DNA of 25,021 nucleotides from Lachnoclostridium sp. UBA3775 (GTDB lineage Bacteria > Bacillota > Clostridia > Lachnospirales > Lachnospiraceae), in assembly GCA_002369525.1 (NCBI GenBank), contig DFFN01000099.1, forward strand, positions 1 to 25,021, read 5' to 3'. This document shows, one piece after another, positions 15,217 to 22,414 of the stretch (the stretch's first letter is position 1; each line of letters starts with the position of its first letter). Position numbers and translations under genes: made by a program. The notes beneath the pieces are model-generated. The model was not told where the DNA came from, searched no databases, and saw nothing but the letters and a program-made list of their open reading frames with translations.

Positions 15217-15251
15217 CGACACAATCGGTACAATAACGACACAATCGGTAC
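15217..15251 (-). promoter_or_regulatory. Two identical 15-bp direct repeats, candidate LytTR regulator site
   Basis: GTACCGATTGTGTCG occurs twice, at 15251-15237 and 15231-15217, with a 20-bp period (two helical turns), so both copies face the same side of the DNA. The core ACCGATTGT differs at one position from the LytTR-type consensus as I know it (ACCGTTN-R-K pattern). The repeats end 6 bp before a -35 element and begin just after the kinase gene stop. The obvious candidate protein is the LytTR response regulator at 16568-17284. Confidence 0.65.
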
Positions 15252-15257
15252 TTTTTC

Positions 15258-16568
15258 CTAATTTACTGACAACCACACTTCAGCAACAAACCAGCCATTT
15301 TTTTCAGAAATAGTTAAATTGCCTCCTTGCGCGTTTACAATCTTTTTTACACTCTTAATTCCAAATCCGTGATTTTCTTTATCACTTTTTGTAGTTTGCA
15401 GCTCACTGTTATTATCAAAAACACTTTCTTCTATTCGGTTTTCAATCAGTATTTTTATATATTTCATCTCAGATTTCATTTCAATGATAACAGCCTTATC
15501 GTCGAGTTTTATTTCTTTTTCATATGCATTCTTCAACAGATTTAAAAGAATGGAACATATGGTCTTTTCATTTTCTTTTGCCGCGTTAAGCTTCTCAATA
15601 GAATATTGAACATCAGCTCCGATCTGATATAAACGTCTTATATAATAATTCAGTACTGCATTTACAGATGCACTTCCGGAATCGAAGGACAAAACCCTGC
15701 TGAAACTATCTTCCGCGTCTTCTATTATGTCAGTCAGTTTTTCTACAGCTTCTTCGGGTTTCCCGTTATTTATCAACTCTTTGATAAGAATATATTCATT
15801 TCTGATTTCATGCTTCAGACCCCTTATTTCTTCAAGGTTTTTTTCATTTTCATTAACGGACGCAACCTCTCTGTCCATCTGATCTATAAAGGCTGTTAAT
15901 CTGGTGTTTTCTCTTTCGTTTTTCAATATTTTTAAAAATATCCAGAACACCACCATACTCTCAATCATGGAAAGTACCATTGCAATTATAAATACTATAT
16001 TTTTATTACTTTCATTTTCGATTCTATAATATGTCGTCATTAAATGTGTAATAATTGCAGAGAATAAAAGCATGAATGAAAGCGGTACCCATATATTCTT
16101 TTCCGCTTCTTTTATCATTCTATGCACCAGCAAAATGACTATAATTGAAAGTCCAAGTTGGCAAAACTTTGCAAAAGAAAGCGCGATAATACGTACACTG
16201 CTTCCGTTATGCTCCAATGTATTTCCGATACTCGTTTTCAAAAAAGCAGGTACAAGAGTAGCAGTCAGCATACCGGAAATACTGGTAATCATATCTCCCA
16301 ATACACAAAAGACTACTCTTTGAAAAAAAGCTCCTTCACATAACAATGATGAAATAATCAATAATCTTAGTATTATCAAAACCCCATCAATATATGCCAG
16401 ACTATATCGGTCCAAAAAGCAATATGAAGAAACCGTATAGAATAACAAACAAATTATAAGCTTAAGGAGCCATGACAAGTTTTTTTCCTTTTTAGGTAAA
16501 CCAAAGCACAGAAAAAAAGTGTGTATTCCTCCTTCGATTAGATCTACAGTGATTTCCAACATATCCAT
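15258..16568 (-). CDS. AgrC-like sensor histidine kinase
   Basis: About 436 residues. The N-terminal ~215 residues form about six hydrophobic helices, the peptide-sensor layout of AgrC/ComD kinases. After a coiled-coil linker comes the His box GLKHEIRNEYILIKE (phospho-acceptor H253), then a GHKL-type ATPase with N-box LLNLLKNAYE (N347) and G-box HGFGIKSV (400-407). The start chosen is ATG 16568, which overlaps the response regulator stop as TAATG and has GGGGGGA eight nt upstream; an ATG at 16589 inside the regulator gene has no ribosome site. The likely role is to sense an extracellular peptide and phosphorylate the co-encoded LytTR regulator. The small peptide encoded directly downstream is the natural ligand candidate. 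Base composition is noticeably AT-rich here. Confidence 0.9.
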   Translation of the reverse strand: MDMLEITVDLIEGGIHTFFLCFGLPKKEKNLSWLLKLIICLLFYTVSSYCFLDRYSLAYIDGVLIILRLLIISSLLCEGAFFQRVVFCVLGDMITSISGMLTATLVPAFLKTSIGNTLEHNGSSVRIIALSFAKFCQLGLSIIVILLVHRMIKEAEKNIWVPLSFMLLFSAIITHLMTTYYRIENESNKNIVFIIAMVLSMIESMVVFWIFLKILKNERENTRLTAFIDQMDREVASVNENEKNLEEIRGLKHEIRNEYILIKELINNGKPEEAVEKLTDIIEDAEDSFSRVLSFDSGSASVNAVLNYYIRRLYQIGADVQYSIEKLNAAKENEKTICSILLNLLKNAYEKEIKLDDKAVIIEMKSEMKYIKILIENRIEESVFDNNSELQTTKSDKENHGFGIKSVKKIVNAQGGNLTISEKNGWFVAEVWLSVN

Positions 16569-17284
16569 TATCTTCTTCCCCCCAACCATGCGAAATATGT
16601 TTCACGAATTTCTCTTAAACGATTTCTTGTCATAGGAAGTTTTGTTTTCATATCAATCAAAAGAGCCTCTCCCCCTTCGATACTGAATATATACCTGTAG
16701 TTTGCCAGATATTGTTTATGAATTCTTATGAAGCCTTTATCCTCAAGCATTTTATCCAATTTCTTTATTGAAAATTTAATCCTTGCTGTTTTTCCATCGG
16801 CATAATAAACATTAAGATATCTGCTTTCAGATTCGAAGTACATAATAGCCGAAGGACTGAATTCAAATTTCTCTGTTCCCTCTCCAATAGTAAGCTGTAC
16901 ACATATTTCCCTATACTTTTTAATTATTCTTTGGCATGTCTGCCTGACATCCGAATCAATATTTGTTTTTCTGATGAAGCCTATCGGTCCAACATCAAAA
17001 CTTTCAAAAACACACTCATCATGTGAGCTGAAAAAAGCAATCAAAAGATCATATGATGTTGCTCTCAGAGTCTTGGCAGCTATTCTTCCATCCAGATCAG
17101 GCATGCTGATGTCAAGAACTATTACATCAAAGCCTCTTTTCTTCTGTGCTTCAACAAGTTCATTTCCCTTGTTAAATTCATAGATTTCCAATTCCTCATC
17201 AAGACTTTTTGATAATATTCCGCATATGCGTTCTTTAATCGCTTCAATATAGATCTGCTCATCGTCACATATTGCTATTTTCAT
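16568..17284 (-). CDS. LytTR-family response regulator (AgrA-like)
   Basis: A 238-residue regulator. The receiver domain (1-125) has the acidic pair D7-D8 in AICDDEQ, phospho-acceptor D58 in VIVLDISMPDLDG and K106 in FIRKTN. The C-terminal LytTR DNA-binding domain (about 132-235) shows IMYFESESRYLNVYYADG, FIRIHKQYLANYRYI and LPMTRNRLREIRE, the usual end of the fold. ATG at 17284 follows GAGGTGAG and lies 17 bp behind the Opp fusion gene. The kinase gene overlaps its stop. LytTR proteins bind paired direct repeats; the repeats at 15217-15251 are the best candidate target. All phosphorylation residues are present, so it should be a normal phospho-regulated activator. Confidence 0.93.
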   Translation of the reverse strand: MKIAICDDEQIYIEAIKERICGILSKSLDEELEIYEFNKGNELVEAQKKRGFDVIVLDISMPDLDGRIAAKTLRATSYDLLIAFFSSHDECVFESFDVGPIGFIRKTNIDSDVRQTCQRIIKKYREICVQLTIGEGTEKFEFSPSAIMYFESESRYLNVYYADGKTARIKFSIKKLDKMLEDKGFIRIHKQYLANYRYIFSIEGGEALLIDMKTKLPMTRNRLREIRETYFAWLGGRR

Positions 17285-17301
17285 GGCAGCTCACCTCATT
17301 T

Positions 17302-19734
17302 TCACATCTTTACCACCCTGTCACAAAAGCTCTCTAAAAGCCCTGCGTCGTGAGAGATCAGAAGGTAGGTAAGATTCTGTTCTGTCTGCAATTTTGCAAG
17401 CAAAGTAAGGATTTTGTCCTGAATTGTTACGTCAAGTGCGGTTACCGGCTCGTCGAGTAGTACAATGTCCGGGCGCACCGCAAGTGCAATTGCAATTGCC
17501 GCACGCTGCCTCTGACCGCCCGAAAGCTCGCTTGGATAACGGTCAAAATATTCTTCGGAAAGCTCGGCATCGGCAAGAGCCTTCACCGCAGTTTTTCTGA
17601 GCTCGTCTTTTGTAATTGTCCTATCCTGTTTTCTCTTCGAATTAAGCTTAAGAACCTCCATCAGCATCTGCCCTATCCTCATCGAAGGATTTAGACTTGA
17701 ATACGGATCCTGGAAAACCATGGAGAGCCTTCCGTTTACCTTTAATTCACCCGTGTATGGCAAAAGCCCTGAAATTGTTTTAAGCAGCGTAGATTTTCCA
17801 CAGCCACTCTTGCCGCTGATACCGACTACTTCTCCTTTTTTCACGGCAAGGTCAAAGTCTTTAATAACCTTGTTTCCGGCACCCCGATGATTCTTGTAGC
17901 TGACGTTAATTTTTTTGGCTTCGATAATATTTTCCTGTTTTTCAAGCTCTTCGGGATTCTCCTCGTAGCCTTCCCATACATTCCTGTATTTTTTCTCGCT
18001 GCATGCCGCGATCAGTTCTTTTGTATATTCATTCTGAGGATTTGTAAGAACCTGCTCACTCTCTCCGATTTCTACCACCCTGCCGTTTTTCATCACGGCA
18101 ATACGTGAGCAGAGCCTTTTTGTCAGCTCGATATCATGGGATATGAAAATCAGCGAGATATTCTTCTCTTTGTGAAGCTTTGAGAGCACTCCCATAATTT
18201 TTTCGGCTATCTGTGCATCTATCGCGGTTGTCGGCTCGTCAAGTATGATAAGCTTGGGCTCATTTATCAGTGCTGCCGCAATAAGCACACGCTGCCTCTG
18301 TCCGCCCGAAAGCTCGTGAGGATAAGACCTCATTACCTCTTCGGTTTTTCTGATGCCGGCCTCGGCAAAAACCTCGCGTATCTTTTCTTCGGCATCCGGC
18401 TTATGTTCTTTACCGGCTCTGCGTAAAAATATTTCTTTAAGGAATTCCGCGGTTTTCTTTGAGGGGTCGAGTGCCGTCATCGGCTCCTGAAACACCATTG
18501 CAATCTCGCTTCCGCGGAAATCGTCATATTCCTTTTCATTAAGCAGCTTTTCGCCGTCACGGGCGATTTCCCTGCCGTTAAAAACTATACTGTCGGCAAT
18601 AAATTCACCTCTGCCGGAAAGCAGATTCATTATCGACAGCGAGCTCATGCTCTTGCCGCTGCCGCTTTCACCGACAATTCCAAGGGCTTCACCCTGATAT
18701 ACGGTAAAATCGACACCTTTTACAACCTCTTCGGGTTCCTCCACGTCCACGGCGGTGCGGAGGTTTTTTATTTCAAGCAAAGGGGTCTTTTTATCCTCAG
18801 ATATCTGCGGTTTTCCGGCATTTACCCTATTTTCATCAGGCTCTTCGGACAGTCCAGCCGCAAGCTTGTCCTCCCTCTTTCTTTCAGCCAGATATTCCCT
18901 GAGCTTTCTGCTTTCAAACACAGTAAATTCCGAACGTACCGAATTCCCGATATTTTCCGAAATCAGCGCCGTTCCGAGCACAATAAGTATGATGCAGATT
19001 CCGGGGAAAACGCAGATCCAGCCGGCCTTAAAAATATAGGTCTGGCCCTCACTCATCATACGCCCGAGGCTGGGTGTAGGAGGCTGAACACCGAGGCCTA
19101 AGTAGCTAAGACCCGACTCGGCAAGTATTGCATTGTTTATTCCGATTGCAATTGCAGAAAATAAAGACTGTTTTGTGTTTGGCAGGATGTGCCTGAACAT
19201 GATACGCGCGGCCGAAGCCCCGTGCAGCTTGATGTTTTTGACATAGTCCTTTTCTTTTTCCCTGAGGTATTCGCTTCGCATTACCCTTGCAAAGCTCGGA
19301 ATGAAAAGGACGCCGAGAACAAGTATGACATTTAAAGTTCCGGTTCCGAAAACCGCAACGCAGACCATCGCAAGAAGTATGCTCGGAAAACTGGCAAGAC
19401 CGTCGTTTAGTCGCATGATGATTTCATCGACAATTCCGCCGAAATAGCCTGTAAGCGCACCGATAAGAGTGCCGAAAAAGGCACCGATGCCGACGATTCC
19501 CACTGCCGCAAGTATGGTGGTTCTGATGCCGACCATGACCCTTGAAAGTACATCACGTCCTAGATTGTCCGTTCCGAAAATATGAGAAAGACGCGGGCTC
19601 AAAAGCCTCGCATCAGAGGATATGGAATTAATGCCGTAAGGAGTCCAAAAGACACTTAAAAGGGCGCAGAAAACCATCAGGACCAGTAATCCCGCGCCGA
19701 CTTTAAATCCTTTGTTCTGCCTGAAATTCTTCAT
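17302..19734 (-). CDS. Oligopeptide ABC transporter fusion: OppC permease + two ATPases
   Basis: One ~810-residue chain combining three usual subunits. Residues 1-265 are a DppC/OppC-type permease (FGTDNLGRDVLSR early, EAA-type loop GASAARIMFRHILPN at 172-186). After a charged linker, ATPase 1 has Walker A GESGSGKS (355-362), LSGGQ (475-479), Walker B LIILDEP (495-501) and H533. ATPase 2 has GKSGCGKS (641-648), LSGGQ (737-741), VLLDEP (758-763) and H795. It ends 14 residues after that His (CDRVVKM), shorter than free-standing OppF. The frame is continuous with ordinary linkers, so a true fusion is more likely than an error. Start: ATG 19734 matches DppC N-termini; ATG 19761, overlapping oppB, is the alternative. 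It imports peptides or similar solutes together with the OppA-like and OppB-like partners. Confidence 0.92.
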   Translation of the reverse strand: MKNFRQNKGFKVGAGLLVLMVFCALLSVFWTPYGINSISSDARLLSPRLSHIFGTDNLGRDVLSRVMVGIRTTILAAVGIVGIGAFFGTLIGALTGYFGGIVDEIIMRLNDGLASFPSILLAMVCVAVFGTGTLNVILVLGVLFIPSFARVMRSEYLREKEKDYVKNIKLHGASAARIMFRHILPNTKQSLFSAIAIGINNAILAESGLSYLGLGVQPPTPSLGRMMSEGQTYIFKAGWICVFPGICIILIVLGTALISENIGNSVRSEFTVFESRKLREYLAERKREDKLAAGLSEEPDENRVNAGKPQISEDKKTPLLEIKNLRTAVDVEEPEEVVKGVDFTVYQGEALGIVGESGSGKSMSSLSIMNLLSGRGEFIADSIVFNGREIARDGEKLLNEKEYDDFRGSEIAMVFQEPMTALDPSKKTAEFLKEIFLRRAGKEHKPDAEEKIREVFAEAGIRKTEEVMRSYPHELSGGQRQRVLIAAALINEPKLIILDEPTTAIDAQIAEKIMGVLSKLHKEKNISLIFISHDIELTKRLCSRIAVMKNGRVVEIGESEQVLTNPQNEYTKELIAACSEKKYRNVWEGYEENPEELEKQENIIEAKKINVSYKNHRGAGNKVIKDFDLAVKKGEVVGISGKSGCGKSTLLKTISGLLPYTGELKVNGRLSMVFQDPYSSLNPSMRIGQMLMEVLKLNSKRKQDRTITKDELRKTAVKALADAELSEEYFDRYPSELSGGQRQRAAIAIALAVRPDIVLLDEPVTALDVTIQDKILTLLAKLQTEQNLTYLLISHDAGLLESFCDRVVKM

Positions 19735-19738
19735 TGCC

Positions 19739-20716
19739 TTACACTTCCGTCTGTTTATCATCCTTTGTCTTTTTTCCGCCGCTCACCCTTACCGTCGGGT
19801 CAAACAGGCGGTAAAGCATATCTACAGTAAAATTTATCAGTACGACGGCAGTGCCGATGTAGAGCACTATTGCCTGGGTAACATTGTAGTCTCTTGCCGT
19901 CACGCTGTGTACAAGAAGCTTTCCGAGTCCCGGGATTCCGAAAACCTGCTCGACTATCACCGAACCCGCAAGCACCTCGGCCGCAACAAGACCGATGAAG
20001 GTGATCGTCGGCAGCATGGCATTTTTAAGAGCATGATGCACAAGCACCCTCTTTTTCGATAAACCGGCAGCACGGAGGGTCCTCACATAATCCTTCCTGA
20101 GCTCACGGATTATGTTTGAGCGCAGAAAGACAAGAGTCTGGGTGCCTTTAGGTATCGCTATCGCGAGTGCAGGAAAAATCATAAAGCCAAGGAAACCTGC
20201 AAAATCCTCGCCGGGAGATACATAGCCGCCGACAGAAAAGATTTTCAGCCCGAAGCCGAAGACCAGTATGATGATAAGTCCGAGGAAAAATGCCGGGACA
20301 GCCATCATGACACGCGACAAAAGCATTATCAGCCGGTCGAACACGCCGTTTTCCTTTATCATCATCAAAACGGCAAGAGGTATAAAGATTATCACTATAA
20401 GAAGCAATGCAATAAAAGACAAAAGCATTGTGACCGGAAGTTTTTCGCTCATCAGCTCGGAAACCGGTTTTGAATAGTATGAGGATTTTCCGAAATCACC
20501 TTTAAAAACACCGCCGAGCCACTTTACATAACGCACGGCAACATTTTCATTAAGCCCCATCTCCTCACGGAGAGCCTCAAGCTGCTCCGGGCTTGCCTCG
20601 GTGCCCAGCTTTATTGCGGCTGCATCGCCCGGAATTACCGAAAACGCAAAAAAGGAGAGCATGGTCACGAGAAGTAAAGTTGCAATTAACGCAATGATTT
20701 TCTTTACGTAGTACAT
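19739..20716 (-). CDS. Peptide ABC transporter permease, DppB/OppB type
   Basis: A 325-residue inner-membrane permease with about six helices. It starts with the family pattern (basic residues, then a first helix ending in FSVIPGDAA), carries the SPEQLEALREEMGLN extracytoplasmic block, the GDFGKS motif and the EAA loop RAAGLSKKRVLVHHALKNAM that contacts the ATPase. It ends GIPGLGKL and then LYRLFDPTVRVSGG, as is usual. It should pair with the permease part of the fusion encoded next, which begins within a few bases of its stop. ATG 20716 has GGAGA nine nt upstream. Normal length, no defects. Confidence 0.95.
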   Translation of the reverse strand: MYYVKKIIALIATLLLVTMLSFFAFSVIPGDAAAIKLGTEASPEQLEALREEMGLNENVAVRYVKWLGGVFKGDFGKSSYYSKPVSELMSEKLPVTMLLSFIALLLIVIIFIPLAVLMMIKENGVFDRLIMLLSRVMMAVPAFFLGLIIILVFGFGLKIFSVGGYVSPGEDFAGFLGFMIFPALAIAIPKGTQTLVFLRSNIIRELRKDYVRTLRAAGLSKKRVLVHHALKNAMLPTITFIGLVAAEVLAGSVIVEQVFGIPGLGKLLVHSVTARDYNVTQAIVLYIGTAVVLINFTVDMLYRLFDPTVRVSGGKKTKDDKQTEV

Positions 20717-20745
20717 GATCTTAAGTCTCCTTTTTTGCCTAAGAA

Positions 20746-20760
20746 GCCAGCACTGCTGAC
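20746..20760 (-). other. Small hairpin between oppA-like and oppB-like genes
   Basis: The transcript can fold GUCAGC-AGU-GCUGGC (6 bp, 3-nt loop). No U-run follows, so it is not a terminator. Hairpins at this position often protect the binding-protein part of the message and let it accumulate above the membrane subunits. That role here is inference. Confidence 0.35.
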
Positions 20761-20776
20761 AGATTTTAAATTTTGA

Positions 20777-22288
20777 TTATTTCTCCACGCTCAGCTTCGA
20801 AAGATCCTGAACGTAGATGGGATAGAAGGTATAACCCTTGATCTCCTTTTTGACAGCAACCATGATAGACGGGCTCATCAGCCATACTGACGCAGCATTG
20901 TCGGTAAGCACGGTCTGTGCCTCCTTATAATACTTTGTCTTTTCAGCCTGGTCGGTAGCCGCCATGGCCTTTTCATAAAGCTCGTTGAACTCTTTATTGT
21001 TGAAGTTCACGAAATTGCTCTTGTGTCCTTCATAGAAATAACGGAGCACGTCTCCGGGTGCCATAGTCGCATCAAGCGCGATAACGGTTGCCTGGTACTT
21101 TCTGCCCTGGTATACATCCGAAAGCCAGGTCGGCCAGTCCACCTGCTTGATCGTCGCCTTAACGCCTGCTTTTCCAAGCTGGTCAACAAGGATTTCGGCA
21201 ATGCTGATGTGAAGCTGGTAGTTGTTCGGAATGGTGATCTCAAGTTCGAGATTATCCTGTCCGGCTTCCTTAAGCAGAGCCTTTGCCTTCTCAACATCAT
21301 GCTTATAGTACCCTTCAGTATCGGAATTATAGTATTCCTTGAACGAAGGGAACATTCCGGTCTTTAAAACGTGAGAAACACCGCCGGTAACAATCTTGTC
21401 GATTTCCTCGTAGTCAACAGCATATGAAAGAGCCTGACGCACCTTTACGTCCTTGAGCGGACCGTATTCATTGTTAAGGTAAAGTCCCTCTGCGAGCGAC
21501 TGCTGTCCGACTTCGATTGTAAATTCATCGCCGAGCTGCTCTGTCTGGTCAAACGAAAGATAGGGGAAAATATCCACCTTTCCGGCCTTAAGCTCCATGA
21601 AAGCATCGTCGACGCTCTTATAGATCTTGAAGGTTGCCGACCTGAGAGCCGGCTTTTTGCCATAGTAATCATCGTTTCTCTCAAGCTCGATCTTTTCGTT
21701 TGCCGAGTATGAAACAAGCTTGAAGGGTCCGCAGCCTACAGGCTTTGTTGCCTGGTCCTTATAGTCTGCGGGTATGATCGCAGCGTCAAAGTAGTAGATA
21801 AGCTCGGTATTCGGTTCCGAAAGCTTTACAACTATCTGTGAATCATTGTCTCCGGCCTGTGAAATGTCTTCTATAACAGAAAAAGCAGAGACAACTTTGA
21901 TGTCATTTTCATCAAGCTTCCCTGCCACACGTTTAAGCGAGTAGATTACATCCTCGGGCTTTACCTCATTTCCGTTGTGGTATTTTACGCCCGGGCGAAG
22001 TGTAAAAGTATAGGTCTTTGCATCTTCCGAGATCTCGTATTTCTCTGCTACTGCAGGCTGCATGATTCCGTTTTCATCAGCCTTTACGAGTCCGTCGAAA
22101 ATGTTGTACAATACTTCACGTGTTCCTGCCGCTACCGCTTTGTGTGGGTCAAGACTGTCCATATCGTTTGTTATTCCGACAATCACCGTATCACCGGAGG
22201 TTTCTCCTTTCTTTGTACCGTTTCCGCAGGCGCAGAATACAGCCAGAATCGAAAGTGTAAGGAATGCAAAAACTAAAGTCTTTTTCAT
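20777..22288 (-). CDS. Oligopeptide-binding lipoprotein, solute-binding family 5 (OppA/DppA-like)
   Basis: About 503 residues. The lipoprotein signal MKKTLVFAFLTLSILAVFCAC has the lipid cysteine at the last position, then a short G/T/K linker. The mature part is typical of family 5: DMDSLDPHKAVAAGTREVLY, FDGLVKADENG, TFTLRPGVKYHNG, PEDVIYSLKR and, later, VRQALSYAVDYEEI. It delivers peptides or similar ligands to the two permease subunits. The start at 22288 has GGAGG eight nt upstream; an ATG at 22303 overlaps that site and is unlikely. It is the first gene of the unit opp-RR-HK behind a near-consensus promoter. Substrate cannot be told from sequence; nickel or other small ligands are possible in this family. 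Confidence 0.94.
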   Translation of the reverse strand: MKKTLVFAFLTLSILAVFCACGNGTKKGETSGDTVIVGITNDMDSLDPHKAVAAGTREVLYNIFDGLVKADENGIMQPAVAEKYEISEDAKTYTFTLRPGVKYHNGNEVKPEDVIYSLKRVAGKLDENDIKVVSAFSVIEDISQAGDNDSQIVVKLSEPNTELIYYFDAAIIPADYKDQATKPVGCGPFKLVSYSANEKIELERNDDYYGKKPALRSATFKIYKSVDDAFMELKAGKVDIFPYLSFDQTEQLGDEFTIEVGQQSLAEGLYLNNEYGPLKDVKVRQALSYAVDYEEIDKIVTGGVSHVLKTGMFPSFKEYYNSDTEGYYKHDVEKAKALLKEAGQDNLELEITIPNNYQLHISIAEILVDQLGKAGVKATIKQVDWPTWLSDVYQGRKYQATVIALDATMAPGDVLRYFYEGHKSNFVNFNNKEFNELYEKAMAATDQAEKTKYYKEAQTVLTDNAASVWLMSPSIMVAVKKEIKGYTFYPIYVQDLSKLSVEK

Positions 22289-22319
22289 TCTCTCTTCCTC
22301 CATACAGTATTTAATTTTT

Positions 22320-22338
22320 GCCCGGTTTTCTCCCAGGC
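22320..22338 (-). promoter_or_regulatory. 5'-terminal stem-loop of the opp transcript
   Basis: The minus strand reads GCCTGG, a 7-nt loop GAGAAAA and CCGGGC (6 bp including one G-U). Given the -10 at 22351-22346, transcription should start near 22339, so the hairpin would occupy the very 5' end of the message. Such stems usually protect mRNA from 5' degradation. No terminator run follows. Confidence 0.45.
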
Positions 22339-22345
22339 AGCTTTA

Positions 22346-22373
22346 ATTATAATTGTTATTTGGATTTTGTCAA
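22346..22373 (-). promoter_or_regulatory. Strong promoter of the opp-sensor operon
   Basis: The minus strand reads TTGACA (22373-22368), a 16-bp spacer and TATAAT (22351-22346), both perfect consensus boxes. It lies in the 126-bp gap between the carboxypeptidase stop and the OppA-like start. Upstream of it, ACCGTTAAA (within 22394-22406) resembles a single LytTR half-site. Confidence 0.75.
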
Positions 22374-22414
22374 GATGGTAAAGTTTAAAATATGTTTAAC
22401 GGTAAATCATATTG

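Noticed and set aside
17302..19734. Frameshift or assembly join creating the importer fusion
   Set aside because: The frame is open throughout, the domain borders have ordinary charged linkers, and no relic stop or start with a ribosome site is seen at the joins. Reads would still be needed for proof.
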